64,000 nucleotides of DNA from Pacificibacter marinus. GTDB taxonomy: Bacteria > Pseudomonadota > Alphaproteobacteria > Rhodobacterales > Rhodobacteraceae. The stretch covers positions 248,001 to 312,000 of the forward strand of contig NZ_FNZV01000001.1 of assembly GCF_900109555.1 (NCBI RefSeq), read 5' to 3'. The position numbers and the translations under genes were made by a program. Positions 44,923 through 55,700 of this stretch are shown here, piece after piece. Positions within the stretch are counted from its first letter, which is position 1. Every line of letters begins with the position of its first letter. The notes beneath the pieces were generated by a model. That model made no database searches and was not told the DNA's origin. It saw nothing but the letters and a program-made list of their open reading frames with translations.

Positions 44923-45828
44923 TCAAGACATATGGATACGTTTGGTCGCCGCCTGCCTATAGGTTTTGGGTGTCATTTTCATCTCATGAAGAAAATACCG
45001 ATTGAAATTAGACAGATTTCTAAAGCCGCAATCCGATGCGATCGTTGATATCTTTTGATCGGTTTCAGACAAAAGATTGCAGGCACGGCCAATCCGCAAT
45101 TTTCTGAGATATTCTGTAAATGTCAGCCCAATGACGCGCTTGAAAAGCTTCGAAAACGCGGATTCACTCATATTCACATGATGCGCCACATCCGACATTT
45201 TAAGATCTGTATCAAGCTCTCCAATGGTTTTCTCAATGACATTTTGCACCCACAACGTCGATTGCTGATCAAGTATTGGCGCATAAGTTGGGGACACAAG
45301 GGGGATTTTTTCAGTGTTGTGCGACAGATGCAGCAGCAATTCATAGATAAGTGTCAGTGCGGACAATCCCTTGCGCTCGCCAATTTCGGTCAACATCTTT
45401 GCAGCAGATCGAACGCCGTCCCCCGAAAAAATCAACCCCATTCGAGCCTGCTCAAGCAAAGGGGACAGCTCGCCAATTTCACGCGGCGCCCCTGTCAAAC
45501 CTACCCCAAGCGTTTCGGGGTCAAACTGCAAAACAACATCACGCCCAACGATTTTTTCATCTTTATCAGAGGCAATATCGCTGACCCACTGATGCGGAAT
45601 ATTGGGCCCCAAAAGAACCAAATTCCCTGGTTTAAATTCTGAAATATAATCCCCAACGAACATCGTACCATGCGATGCAACGATGTAGTGAAGTTCATAT
45701 TCAGGATGATAATTCCATCGGGCCAAGGCATCGGGATAATCGTGACGATGCCACCGAAACGAATGCCCCGGACGCGGAAAAATGACCTCTAAATCGGGTG
45801 ATTTTGGAAAACTTTCGATGGGGGCCAT
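44923..45828 (-). CDS. AraC family transcriptional regulator
   Basis: Product of 301 residues with an N-terminal cupin sensor domain (EYELHYIVASHGTMFVGDYI, FKPGNLVLLGPNIPHQW) and a C-terminal double helix-turn-helix: DVAHHVNMSESAFSKLFKRVIG and STIASDCGFRNLSNFNRYFLHEMKMTPKTYRQ. It is the last gene of the polyol transport operon and probably controls it in response to the transported sugar alcohol. It follows the ATPase gene after 22 bases. Confidence 0.9.
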   Translation of the reverse strand: MAPIESFPKSPDLEVIFPRPGHSFRWHRHDYPDALARWNYHPEYELHYIVASHGTMFVGDYISEFKPGNLVLLGPNIPHQWVSDIASDKDEKIVGRDVVLQFDPETLGVGLTGAPREIGELSPLLEQARMGLIFSGDGVRSAAKMLTEIGERKGLSALTLIYELLLHLSHNTEKIPLVSPTYAPILDQQSTLWVQNVIEKTIGELDTDLKMSDVAHHVNMSESAFSKLFKRVIGLTFTEYLRKLRIGRACNLLSETDQKISTIASDCGFRNLSNFNRYFLHEMKMTPKTYRQAATKRIHMS

Positions 45829-45850
45829 TTTAACGCATCCAGCCTTTATC

Positions 45851-46927
45851 CTAATCGTTGTTCAAACGTAGTCCACTTTCACTATCAAAGACATGCAAGA
45901 ATTCTTGTGCAAGATAAAGTGTGGTCTCGATACCTTCGGCCACGGCGTTTGGGGCGTCAACAACTATGCTAATTTCCGTGCCAGCACAGTCAACGACCAT
46001 CATTACTTCGTTGCCCAGATACTCTGTGAACACAACCGTGCCATTCAAAACCAAGTCACTGTCATTTTGGCGTACAAGGCTGATGTTTTGCGGACGAATG
46101 CCTAAAGTGGCGCTGCCAGATGTCGACGGTGTGAAATCCATGGCGTCTAAAGTAAGAATGCCGACCGACGTTTTGGCTGCAGGTCCTTCCATTGTGCTAG
46201 GCAGAAAATTCATTGATGGCGAGCCGATGAAATCCGCTACAAACAATGTTCGCGGCTTTGTGTAAATCTCTTGCGGCGTGCCGATTTGTTCTGCGTTGCC
46301 TGCATTCATCAACACGATGCGATCCGCCAAAGTCATGGCTTCCAATTGATCATGCGTCACAAACACGGTGGTCGTTTTGAGTTTTTTGTGCAGCTTGGCA
46401 ATTTCAACCCGCAACTGTTGGCGCAACTTGGCATCAAGATTGGACAGGGGTTCGTCAAACAAAAACACCTCTGGCGTTTTAACAATCGCACGCGCAATGG
46501 CGACGCGTTGCTGTTGTCCACCGGACATTTGCGCAGGCTTGCGATCCAGATACGGGGCAAGTGCCAACATTTGCACGACATCATTGACTTTCGTATCAAT
46601 TTCTTCGGCCGACAAACCAGACCGACGCAATCCAAAGGCGATGTTTTTGCGTACAGTCATATGCGGATACAAAGCATAGTTTTGGAACACCATGGCCACA
46701 CCGCGCTCACCAGGCTCCGCAGTTGTAACATCGCGACCGCCAATTTCCAGCGTGCCCGTTGTGATGTCTTCCAAGCCCGCCAACATTCTAAGAATGGTAG
46801 ATTTACCGCAGCCTGATGGCCCCAAAAAAACGATAAACTCTTCGTCTTTCACTTCTAAATCAAAGCCATGAACGACCTGTAAATCGGCATATTTTTTGGT
46901 TAGTTTTTTACATGTGATGTTGCTCAT
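45851..46927 (-). CDS. Sugar/polyol ABC transporter ATP-binding protein
   Basis: MalK/UgpC-type ATPase of 358 residues: Walker [12 protein letters not shown]-loop [14 protein letters not shown] signature [15 protein letters not shown], Walker [14 protein letters not shown]-loop VFVTHDQ, and the C-terminal OB-type TOBE domain ([12 protein letters not shown]). It energises the two permeases encoded upstream. The start overlaps the dehydrogenase stop by four bases. Confidence 0.95.
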   Translation of the reverse strand: MSNITCKKLTKKYADLQVVHGFDLEVKDEEFIVFLGPSGCGKSTILRMLAGLEDITTGTLEIGGRDVTTAEPGERGVAMVFQNYALYPHMTVRKNIAFGLRRSGLSAEEIDTKVNDVVQMLALAPYLDRKPAQMSGGQQQRVAIARAIVKTPEVFLFDEPLSNLDAKLRQQLRVEIAKLHKKLKTTTVFVTHDQLEAMTLADRIVLMNAGNAEQIGTPQEIYTKPRTLFVADFIGSPSMNFLPSTMEGPAAKTSVGILTLDAMDFTPSTSGSATLGIRPQNISLVRQNDSDLVLNGTVVFTEYLGNEVMMVVDCAGTEISIVVDAPNAVAEGIETTLYLAQEFLHVFDSESGLRLNND

Positions 46928-48003
46928 TGGTCTGATCCAGAGAATTTAATTTGGATTTTAACGTCTGTCGGGCGTGCTTCTACTGCTCTGTCAAACGCAT
47001 CGATGCTATCTTCAAAGGCAAAGGTTTCTGAAACAAGCGGCTTAAGGTCGACTTTGCCTGATGCAATAAGATTGATCGCGCGATCATAAATGTTTGCGTA
47101 TCGAAACACCGTTTCCATCCGAACTTCTTTGGCTTGCATAGACACCAAATCGACAGGCACGGGATCGACGGGCATCCCCACAAAGACGATACACCCGCCG
47201 GGGCGCACGGATTGGGTGATGGTTTTAAAAACAGCGGGTGCGCCCGTGCATTCAAACACGATATCAGCGCCCCAGTTTTCTGTTTTCGCATTGATGACAT
47301 CTGTGACAGACACCTTGGATGAATCAATCGTCGTGATCCCATCGTATTGCTCTGCAACGCCCAGCTTGTCGGCCACAATATCGCAGACAAATACCTCTGC
47401 ACAGCCCCCAGCCAAAGCGGCCAAAGCGGTCATGACGCCAATAGGACCAGCGCCCATAACCAGTGCAATATCACCCGGCTGGATTTTTGCCTTGGTCGCG
47501 GATTGCATCCCAATCGCAAAGGGTTCCACCATCGCGCCTTCGGCAAATGTGACGTTGTCAGGCAATTTGTAAGTAAAAGCTGCAGGGTGAATAACATTTG
47601 GCGTCAAACAGCCATGCACTGGCGGCGTGGCCCAAAAGACGACTGCGGGATCTACATTGTAGAGCCCAAGTTTCGAGGCGCGTGATGACATATCTGGAAT
47701 GCCTGGCTCCATGCACACACGGTCGCCAAGTTTCAGGTGTGTGACGCCTTCGCCCACTGCAGTCACAGTGCCTGCCGCTTCATGCCCAAGCACCATAGGC
47801 TCATTCACCACAAAAGGCCCAATGCGCCCGTGGGTGTAATAGTGAACGTCAGATCCACAAACACCGACCGTATCAACGGCAATCTTGACTTCGCCCGCTG
47901 CGGGCTGTGTTGGCATGTCGATATCGCGTATTGCCAAAACATTTTGTTTTTCTAAGACCAAAGCGATCGAAGGTTGAGACTGGTGTATTTTATCGAGTTT
48001 CAT
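46924..48003 (-). CDS. Xylitol/polyol dehydrogenase (zinc-type MDR)
   Basis: Medium-chain dehydrogenase of 359 residues oxidising a polyol to a ketose (xylitol to xylulose is the closest fit). Catalytic-zinc residues are in [13 protein letters not shown] and [10 protein letters not shown]; the NAD site is [18 protein letters not shown] followed by [13 protein letters not shown]. The structural-zinc cysteine loop is replaced by [19 protein letters not shown], as in the xylitol dehydrogenase branch. Start at 48003 ([10 protein letters not shown]) is favoured, since the longer frame to 48042 overlaps the permease gene. It lies inside the ABC operon, so the imported polyol is probably its substrate. 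Confidence 0.88.
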   Translation of the reverse strand: MKLDKIHQSQPSIALVLEKQNVLAIRDIDMPTQPAAGEVKIAVDTVGVCGSDVHYYTHGRIGPFVVNEPMVLGHEAAGTVTAVGEGVTHLKLGDRVCMEPGIPDMSSRASKLGLYNVDPAVVFWATPPVHGCLTPNVIHPAAFTYKLPDNVTFAEGAMVEPFAIGMQSATKAKIQPGDIALVMGAGPIGVMTALAALAGGCAEVFVCDIVADKLGVAEQYDGITTIDSSKVSVTDVINAKTENWGADIVFECTGAPAVFKTITQSVRPGGCIVFVGMPVDPVPVDLVSMQAKEVRMETVFRYANIYDRAINLIASGKVDLKPLVSETFAFEDSIDAFDRAVEARPTDVKIQIKFSGSDQ

Positions 48004-48010
48004 TGTGTCT

Positions 48011-48826
48011 CTACTTTTTAAACATGCGGTTAAGGAAGCCACTCAAAACGCCAAGAAAAATCAGCGGTGGAATGGACAGAACGATCACGGATGCATTCAA
48101 AATGCCCCAAGGGACATTGCGTCCCAAAAGTGTGAATTCAGAGGCCACGATCGGCAGTGTTTTTGCCTCGGATGTTGTCAGCATCAAAGCGATCAAGAAC
48201 TCGTTCCAAACAAGGATAAAGCTAAAGATGATGGCCCCGAACAACGATGGCCCAGCCACGGGCAAAGCGACCAAAAAGAAGATAGCATAGGGACCATACC
48301 CATCCAGCCGCGCGGCTTCTTCGATGTTTTGCGGCACGCGTTCAAATGCAGGAATAGACAGCCAAATGATCGTCGAAAGCGTCAGCAAAACATACGTCAT
48401 GGTCAGCGACAAACGGGTATCGTAAAGGCCGAGGTCCAGATAAATACTCATCAACGGGATCGCGACAGCTACAGGTGGCAAAAACCGCAAAGACAGAACG
48501 AAAAATTTGATCTCATCACCCACACGGGATTTCATATGAGCCAACGCATAGGCGGCCGGAATGCCGAACAATGCGCCAAGCGCGACTGCCGAGAAAACGA
48601 TGATGCCTGAATTTGACAACCCCAAACGCACAGAGGGGCGTTCAAAAACGTAGCGGAAATTTTCCAAGGTCGGCGTAAAGAAAAGCTTTGGGGTTGGCGT
48701 GACAATATCGACCACTTCTTTGAACGAATTCAACAAAGTCCAGACGACGGGGAAGACTGCGAAGATCACAACGCAGGCCAGCACAACACGTGCAGAAATT
48801 GATCCGAAAGTTATGCGGTTTGCCAT
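48011..48826 (-). CDS. Carbohydrate ABC transporter permease (MalG type)
   Basis: Inner-membrane permease of 271 residues with six membrane segments, and the EAA loop [19 protein letters not shown] that contacts the ATPase. The sequence [23 protein letters not shown] is typical of MalG-type subunits. An in-frame ATG at 48838 would add four residues. Its start region overlaps the end of the other permease gene by 16 bases. Confidence 0.93.
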   Translation of the reverse strand: MANRITFGSISARVVLACVVIFAVFPVVWTLLNSFKEVVDIVTPTPKLFFTPTLENFRYVFERPSVRLGLSNSGIIVFSAVALGALFGIPAAYALAHMKSRVGDEIKFFVLSLRFLPPVAVAIPLMSIYLDLGLYDTRLSLTMTYVLLTLSTIIWLSIPAFERVPQNIEEAARLDGYGPYAIFFLVALPVAGPSLFGAIIFSFILVWNEFLIALMLTTSEAKTLPIVASEFTLLGRNVPWGILNASVIVLSIPPLIFLGVLSGFLNRMFKK

Positions 48827-49686
48827 TTGCGCACCCATTTAAAAAGAACAGTAAAGGTGATGATCGTTGTCAAAAGCATGAGAACGGCCATAGCGGATGC
48901 ATAAGAAATGCGCCCAGATTCAACAAATCCTTGATTAAAGGCATACATATCAAGCGTTTCTGTCACGATGCCGGGGCCACCACGTGTCATGACGTAAATC
49001 AGATCAAACGACCGCAGGGACTCGACCATCTTAACAAAGGTCAGACTGATCAGCGGCGCGGCCAGCATTGGGATCGCCACATAGGCATAGATTTCCCACG
49101 TGCGCGCTTTGTCAATTCGAGCGGCTTCGAATGGCTCTTTGGGAAGTGTTTCAAGCAGCTTCAAAAGAATGACAGCAAAGAAAAGCCCCCATTGCCAAAT
49201 GTCGACAACAGCAACAGAAATCAACGCCGTTTGAATGTTGGATAGAAACTCTATCGGCGCCCCTGTGAGTTCTTTGATGGGATAATTGATCACCCCCAAC
49301 AATGGGTTGAACATGAACTTCCACACGAAAGCCGCTGTCACTCGTGGCAGTAAGACAGGAACGATCAACAAGGTCGAAATAATCGCCCGCGTGCGCCCGC
49401 GCGTCGTTTCAAACAGCAAGATCGCAACCAAAATGGCGACAATCATGGTACCTATCACGGTGATGGCTTCCCATTGCAGGGATACTTTCATCGCGTTTGA
49501 AAAACGTCGATCCGAGAACAGATTGATATAGTTTTCAAATCCAACAAAGCTGGTGCCGCGACGACCAAGTTCTTTGTTTTGAAACGAAATGATGATGGCT
49601 GCAATTGTCGGCACAAGGGCAAGTACGGCCAAGACAAAAAGTGGTGGGCCCAAAAATACCTTATTGATATGGCTTTTGGCTTTCAT
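48811..49686 (-). CDS. Carbohydrate ABC transporter permease (MalF type)
   Basis: Inner-membrane permease of 291 residues with about six membrane segments; the EAA loop is LLETLPKEPFEAARIDKARTW, near residue 190. GGAG at proper distance supports the start at 49686 (MKAKSHINKV); a TTG four codons earlier is unlikely. Second gene of the operon, about 120 bases after the binding-protein gene. Confidence 0.93.
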   Translation of the reverse strand: MKAKSHINKVFLGPPLFVLAVLALVPTIAAIIISFQNKELGRRGTSFVGFENYINLFSDRRFSNAMKVSLQWEAITVIGTMIVAILVAILLFETTRGRTRAIISTLLIVPVLLPRVTAAFVWKFMFNPLLGVINYPIKELTGAPIEFLSNIQTALISVAVVDIWQWGLFFAVILLKLLETLPKEPFEAARIDKARTWEIYAYVAIPMLAAPLISLTFVKMVESLRSFDLIYVMTRGGPGIVTETLDMYAFNQGFVESGRISYASAMAVLMLLTTIITFTVLFKWVRKWQTA

Positions 49687-49807
49687 GAAATTCTCCAAAG
49701 GGGCAACAGAGTGATGCTATGGGCGCGCATGGCCGTAAAGCACTGTCAAAATTGGACCGACCGCCTCAAGGGAGCAAAGCGGTCGATCCAAGGACCTCAC
49801 TTAACGC

Positions 49808-51070
49808 TTAGCGGCGCGCGATAAGATCGTTTGCGTAGTCTTCCAGCTCATTCAAAGCTTCTGGTATGTCTGACCGCGACCCGACAATCAGCTCTTCCAA
49901 GATGATGCCCCAACGGTCGCCAAGATCAGGCCAATCCGCATTTGGCCAAAAGTTGACAGTCGTGAATTCTGCGGTTTCTTCCAGTGCTGTGGCGATGTTA
50001 CCGCTATATTTTGCAGCGAATTCATCGGACGCGAACACGCTTTGACGGTTCAAATCACCAAAGATGCCTTGTTCCAAGCGCTGCATTTCTTGGTCTTGTG
50101 ATGTGGCCCAGCCAATGAACAAACCTGCACAATCAAGCGCAGCTTCGTCACGATTGGCTTTGGCCCCGATGGCAAGTCCGTGACCATATCCACCACCGGT
50201 GAGAGGACGCGGCGGAACTGTGTAGCCAACTTTGCCAGCAACTGCAGACGACGATGCATCTTCTGTCAACCCAGCCAACGGGCTTGATTCAACGATGAGT
50301 GCAACTTGGCCAGAGTTGAAGGCTTCGGTCACTTCTGTCCATGACCCTGTTGAGGTGCCGGGGGGGGAGTATTGGAACAACTCAAGATAGGTTTCAGTCG
50401 CTTTTATGGCCGCTTCTGAGTTGAATGTGGGCGTGTCGCCATCAAACCATTCGCCGCCAAAACCACGGAAATATGTCATCCAGCGCCACACGTTGGCACC
50501 CGATCCACGACCACCGCGCAGGGCAAAGCCGTAGACATTGTTTTCAGGGTCATGCAGCGCTTTGATCGCGACTTTCAGCTCGTCCAATGTGGTCGGAGGC
50601 GTGATACCCGCAGCGTCCAGCAAGTCTTTGCGGTAGTACAAAAAGTCACCACCGCCCTGGATTGGCGCAAAGTATAGATCACCCTCATATGACCCAACTG
50701 TCAGGCGGCTAGGGTCGAAATCGTCCAGATGGAATTCACTTGGAAAATGCTTTTCAAGCGGCACGATCCATTCGTTTTCCGCGAACAACGCGACATTCGC
50801 TTCGTCGATGTAGTAAACGTTGTAGCGCCCTGTTGTCGAAGCTTCGGCGCGTGACTTTGCACGGCGATCATTTTCATTCAAGAAATCGATTGTAAAAGAG
50901 ACACCCGAGAGCGCTTCAAATTCGGCCGCACGCTCTTCGAGCAGCGTTAAACTGCCGCGCGGCTGGGCCAGAATTTTGAGATCATCGGTACACACAGCAG
51001 CAACAGCCGCAGTGGAAAGTGACGTTGCTATAAGCAGACCGCCAACGGTTGAAATGCTAGTTTTAAGCAT
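49808..51070 (-). CDS. Sugar/polyol ABC transporter substrate-binding protein
   Basis: Periplasmic binding protein of 420 residues with a Sec signal peptide (cleavage near AAVAAVC) and the family 1 extracellular solute-binding fold. Blocks are LTLLEERAAEFEALSGVSFTID, YFAPIQGGGDFLYYRKDLLDAAGITPPTTLDEL, GRGSGANVWRWMTYFRGFGGEWF and FNSGQVALIVESSPLAG. It is the first and presumably most expressed gene of the six-gene polyol unit. Substrate is inferred from the downstream dehydrogenase. Confidence 0.93.
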   Translation of the reverse strand: MLKTSISTVGGLLIATSLSTAAVAAVCTDDLKILAQPRGSLTLLEERAAEFEALSGVSFTIDFLNENDRRAKSRAEASTTGRYNVYYIDEANVALFAENEWIVPLEKHFPSEFHLDDFDPSRLTVGSYEGDLYFAPIQGGGDFLYYRKDLLDAAGITPPTTLDELKVAIKALHDPENNVYGFALRGGRGSGANVWRWMTYFRGFGGEWFDGDTPTFNSEAAIKATETYLELFQYSPPGTSTGSWTEVTEAFNSGQVALIVESSPLAGLTEDASSSAVAGKVGYTVPPRPLTGGGYGHGLAIGAKANRDEAALDCAGLFIGWATSQDQEMQRLEQGIFGDLNRQSVFASDEFAAKYSGNIATALEETAEFTTVNFWPNADWPDLGDRWGIILEELIVGSRSDIPEALNELEDYANDLIARR

Positions 51071-51400
51071 TGGTTCTCCTCCCAGAGTTATTATTTTAGC
51101 CTAATACGTTCGGAGGAGTATCTGGATTTAGCTGATTTAAAATAGATCGACTGTTGCGCGTTTATAATACTAATTTTCCACAATATGGATTTTAAAACCT
51201 AAATACCTCAAAATACGGGATAATTAGTATGACTGCATAAGTGGATAATAGAGAACAAACCCCATATCTTCTCATTTTGCGTCAAACAAAACCGTCAATT
51301 CATTCAAAGTAATCATGTTCAAACCACTATTTTGTCAGCGCTAAAGGCTTTGAAACATCTGAAAAGTCCGCCACAACAAACACGGTGATCATGGTATTTT
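51071..51400. other. Regulatory region upstream of the polyol operon
   Basis: About 330 bases, AT-rich at 51130-51260, which should contain the promoter and the AraC-type operator of the binding-protein gene. No convincing repeat pair was picked out by eye and no gene was found. Confidence 0.5.
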
Positions 51401-51541
51401 TTACTCTGACACGTCGTACAAACGCGCGATGTCATCATACATCATTTTGGCCGCTAAAGTACTGCCAGCCATGTTCCAAATTGTGTCGATCACTTCGATG
51501 TCATGATCTGTCAAAACGAATGACATAGACATCCCGCGCAT
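51401..51541 (-). CDS. Candidate small protein (46 aa)
   Basis: Open frame of 46 codons not covered by any larger gene: MRGMSMSFVLTDHDIEVIDT, then a helical acidic segment ending IARLYDVSE. The sequence is protein-like (amphipathic helices, no low complexity), but it is not a family I recognise and the ribosome site is only moderate. The true start could be the Met at 51526. It is divergent from the next gene with 10 bases between starts, which is unusual and lowers confidence. Confidence 0.4.
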   Translation of the reverse strand: MRGMSMSFVLTDHDIEVIDTIWNMAGSTLAAKMMYDDIARLYDVSE

Positions 51542-51551
51542 CAATCCCTAA

Positions 51552-51923
51552 ATGTTGCCTATGCGTATAAACCGTTACCTTATATCGCTTTTGATGAGCG
51601 TGTTGATGATGCCTTGGGGGGCCTATGCTGGCCACATACAGGCCCGCACGATCCCGCTCGATCTCTACGCAACGATGCAAATTGAGGGCGATATTGTCAG
51701 CGCGGTTGTGCAAAATAAGACCCCCATTGAAGTCACCATCAAGAAAAAGTGCCGCACAGCGACATTACCGGGATCACCCTGCGCCCCTGATCGTGCGCTT
51801 GTGACCGATACCTTAACTGTTGTCGTGAAGGTTCCTGCGCCCACGGCCCACAGATCAATCGTGAATTGGTCCATGCAGGAACGCAGCACTGCCCCACCTA
51901 AACAACCACCCCGTTTATTCTGA
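51552..51923 (+). CDS. Exported hypothetical protein (123 aa)
   Basis: Product with a Sec signal peptide (RINRYLISLLMSVLMMPWGAYA, cleavage before GHIQ) and a mature part of about 100 residues with a probable beta-sandwich: LDLYATMQIEGDIVSAVVQNKTPIEVTIKKKCRTATLPG, containing two cysteines that could form a disulfide (KKCRTA, GSPCAP). The N-terminal start may be ATG 51552 or 51561; neither has a strong ribosome site. It lies 50 bases before the L,D-transpeptidase gene and may be co-transcribed. Function unknown. Confidence 0.6.
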   Translation: MLPMRINRYLISLLMSVLMMPWGAYAGHIQARTIPLDLYATMQIEGDIVSAVVQNKTPIEVTIKKKCRTATLPGSPCAPDRALVTDTLTVVVKVPAPTAHRSIVNWSMQERSTAPPKQPPRLF

Positions 51924-51974
51924 ACTCAGGCACGGTGCGCAGCACCCCCCATTCAGACTGAAAAGGATAATCAC

Positions 51975-52670
51975 ATGTTAACTCGACGCAGCTTTGTCGC
52001 CTTGGGGGCGATGGCTGGGCTTGTCGCCTGCGCTGCCCCTCAGATCGATACGCCAGATGTTCAGGTGGCCGCGCCTATATACCCGCCGCTTCCCGATTTT
52101 TACGACGCAATCACCACCGAACCCTTTCCTGTTCCTGCCATTCAAGAAGGCTCTCTTGCGCCAGAGTTTTGGCGACAAGATGTAGTGAACCCTTGGCCTA
52201 AATATGCCAAAGGTACGATCGTCATCGATCCCGATGCAGGTTTTCTTCACTTTATAAAGTCGCCTGACGTGGCGATCCGTTATGGGGTGAGCGTGGGGGC
52301 TGCGGGGTTTTCTTGGCAGGGCACAGCACGGCTGCAGTTTCGCCGTGAATGGCCCCGATGGAAGGTGCCCGCCACGATGATTGAACGCCAGCCTGACTTG
52401 GAACCCTATTCTGTCGCCAATGGCGGGATGGACCCAGGGCCAGGCAATCCTTTGGGTGCACGGGCGCTGTATCTCTTTCAAAACGGCGTGGATACGCTGT
52501 ACCGCGTGCACGGGGATGCTTCACCTTGGGAACTAGGCATGGCCGTATCATCGGGGTGTATCCGAATGCTCAACCAAGACGTGATTGACCTGTATGACCG
52601 CGCTATTCACGGCGCTTCGGTCATCGTATTGCCCTCACTCAAGCCGCAAGGCCTAGAGGCCGTATACTGA
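51975..52670 (+). CDS. L,D-transpeptidase (YkuD family)
   Basis: Product of 231 residues that starts MLTRRSFVALGAMAGLVACA, with a twin-arginine-like motif and a lipobox (LVAC), so probably a lipoprotein or Tat substrate. The YkuD catalytic block is present: YRVHGDASPWELGMAVSSGCIRMLNQDVIDLYDR, with nucleophile Cys in SSGCIRM and the His in RVHGD. Such enzymes form 3-3 peptidoglycan cross-links or attach lipoproteins to peptidoglycan. The upstream region has AAAGGAT. Confidence 0.92.
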   Translation: MLTRRSFVALGAMAGLVACAAPQIDTPDVQVAAPIYPPLPDFYDAITTEPFPVPAIQEGSLAPEFWRQDVVNPWPKYAKGTIVIDPDAGFLHFIKSPDVAIRYGVSVGAAGFSWQGTARLQFRREWPRWKVPATMIERQPDLEPYSVANGGMDPGPGNPLGARALYLFQNGVDTLYRVHGDASPWELGMAVSSGCIRMLNQDVIDLYDRAIHGASVIVLPSLKPQGLEAVY

Positions 52671-52694
52671 TTATCTTGTTGAGTAGAATGCATT

Positions 52695-52722
52695 AAGGGC
52701 GCAGACATAATGCTGCGCCCTT
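52695..52722. terminator. Inverted repeat between the transpeptidase and the efflux pump
   Basis: Perfect 10-bp stem AAGGGCGCAG / CTGCGCCCTT with an 8-base loop between convergent genes. The T tract is short on both strands, so it may work bidirectionally at moderate strength. Confidence 0.65.
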
Positions 52723-52761
52723 AAAAAAATTATCTACAGATGCGATATATACCGCTCTTGA

Positions 52762-55700
52762 TCAGGCGCTCTTTGGCTTTTTACGACCAAGCGTTTTATT
52801 CACCAAGATAAAGAAGAGCGGCACAAAGATGATGCCCAGAACGGTCCCTGTGATCGTCCCACCAAGTACAGCGGCCCCGATTGAGCGACGTCCACCGGAC
52901 CCCGCACCTGAGGACAGTACCAGTGGCACAACCCCCAAAGAAAAGGCCAAAGAGGTCATGATGATCGGACGGAACCGCAACCGCGCCGCCGTCAAAACAG
53001 CATCATACATATCCTTGCCGCTCTCGACCTGTTCACGGGCAAATTCGACAATAAGAATTGCGTTTTTGCCGGTCAGCCCGATAACGGTCAAAAGGCCCAC
53101 TTGGAAAAAGACCCCGTTCTGGAACCCAAAGTGCCACGCGGTAAACAGCGTACCCAAAATCCCAACAGGCATGGCCAGCATGACAGAAAACGGGATCGCC
53201 CAGCTTTCGTAAAGCGCTGCAAGACAAAAGAAAATCGCGGCAAGTGACAATGCGTAAAGCATTGGCGCCTGTGACCCAGATTCACGTTCTTCCAGTGACA
53301 GCCCCGTCCATGCGACAGAGAACCCTGGCATTTGTTCGACAAAACTTTCGATTTCCAGCATGGCTTCGCCTGTGGTGACGTCCGGTGCGGGCGACCCTTG
53401 GATTTGCATCGCTGGTGAACCGTTGTAGCGGTTTAGGCCTTGGGCACCGTAAACCCAACGTTCACTGGAAAAGTTGGAAAATGGCACCAATTGGCCCGCA
53501 GAGTTGCGTACCCGCCACTTTTGCAAATCAGATGGAGTTGCCCGTGAACTGGCTTCGCCTTGCACAAAGACCCGTTTTGTGCGGCCATTGTCGTTGAAGT
53601 CGTTGACATAGGTCCCAGCCATAGCAATCGCCAAAGTGTTGCCCACGGTTGTCGGCGATACGCCCATTGCGCCAGCAGCACGCCAATCAATATCGAGCTT
53701 GAACTGCGTCGCATCCTCAAGTCCTGATGGACGTGCAGAGGCGATGAGCGGGCTTTGTGCAGCCATCCCCAAAACCATATTGCGCGCTTCAAGAAGTTGT
53801 TCATGCGACTGACCACCCTGTGCTTGCAGGTAAAAATCAAAACCAGACACGTTGCCAAGTTCCGTCACAGCAGGTGGAACGATGGGAAAGGCCATGGCCT
53901 CTTGAATACCCATCATCACCGGAAAAGCACGCCCAGCGATGGCTTGAACCGATTGTCCGGGGTTCGTACGCTCTTCCCAATCTTTCAACCGAACAAACGC
54001 AAGACCGTTGTTTTGCCCTGCACCCGCAAATGAGAACCCTGCAACACTGAACATGGAATCTACATTGTCACTTTCGGCATTGAGGAAGTGATCTTGAATC
54101 TGCTGCGTTGCTTTCAGCGTATTTTCAGCCGTGGTGCCTGCAGGTCCTTGAACCAACGCAAGCATGATGCCCTGATCTTCATCCGGCAAAAAGCCTGTCG
54201 GAGTTTGCAAAAAGAGCCAAACAATGCCCGCACTCATGGCGAGATAAACCAAGAACATCCGCAAAGGACGGCGGATGACAAAGTTCACGGTCCAACCATA
54301 TCCGCCAGCAAGTTTTTCAAAGCCGCGGTTGAACAGGCCAAATGGGCCGCGCGCCGTGTGATGGGCACTCTTGCTTTTCAACAAAGTGGCACACAAGGCC
54401 GGTGTCAAAGTCAGCGCCACCAAAACAGACAACATCATCGCAGACACAATGGTCACCGAAAATTGTCGGTAAATCACACCAGTAGAGCCACCGAAAAAGG
54501 CCATCGGAATGAACACGGCAGAAATCACAAGAGCAATCCCCACCAGCGCGCCGGTGATTTGATCCATTGATTTACGGGTCGCTTCACGGGGCGACAGCCC
54601 CTCTTCTTCCATGATCCGTTCGACGTTTTCCACCACAACAATGGCGTCATCAACAAGCAGGCCAATGGCCAGAACCAAAGCGAGCATGGTCAAAACGTTG
54701 ATCGTATATCCAAAGACTGCAAGGATCGCGAATGTCCCAAGAATAACAACAGGCACCGCAAGGGTCGGGATAAGCGTGGCACGTAGGTTTTGCAAAAACA
54801 GCAGCATCACGAAAAATACGAGCACGATCGCCTCGATCAGCGTTTTTTGCACTTCATGGATCGAAATTTCGACGAAAGGCGTGGTGTCATACGGAATGAC
54901 ATAGGTAACGCCTTCAGGGAAAAATTCTGCGTAATCCTCAATCATCGCACGGACGAGTCTTGATGTATCTAGCGCGTTGGCCCCTGGCGCCAACTGAACC
55001 GCCATCCCAGATGCGGGGCTGCCGTTGTATTTGGCGATGGTCATGTAGTTTTCCGCGCCGATTTCGACACGGGCCACATCTTCGAGCAACACAAGTCCAC
55101 CGTCACCTTCTGATCGCAAGATGATGTTGCGGAAATCTTCTGGTGTTTCCAAAAGCGATTGCGCTGTGATGGTCGCTGTAAAGGCTTGGCCGTCAACCGA
55201 GGGAAGTGAGCCAAAAGACCCAGCTGAAATTTGAGCATTCTGAGCAGAAACAGATGACACCACATCAGAAGGTGTCATATCGAAAGCGGCAAGTTTGGAA
55301 GGATCAAGCCAAATCCGCATCGCATATCTTGCACCAAACACCTGAGTGCCACCAACACCTTCGATCCGACTGAAAGCATCCACAAGATTGGAATTGAGAT
55401 AGTCTGACAAATCCGCTTGATCCATGCTGCCGTCTTCGGAAATCAACCCGATAACCATAAGGAAACCAGCCGAAGATTTTTGCACCGTCACACCTTGACG
55501 CTGCACAGCCTCGGGCAACAATGCCGTGGCTTGCGACAGTTTGTTTTGCACCTGAACCTGCGCAATATCAGGGTCAGTGCCCGTCTCAAACGTCAGTGAA
55601 ATCGATGCAGACCCCGATGATGTTGACGAGGATGAAACGTAGCGCATCCCATCAAGACCGGTCATCTGTTGTTCGATGATTTGCGTGACTGTGTTCGCGA

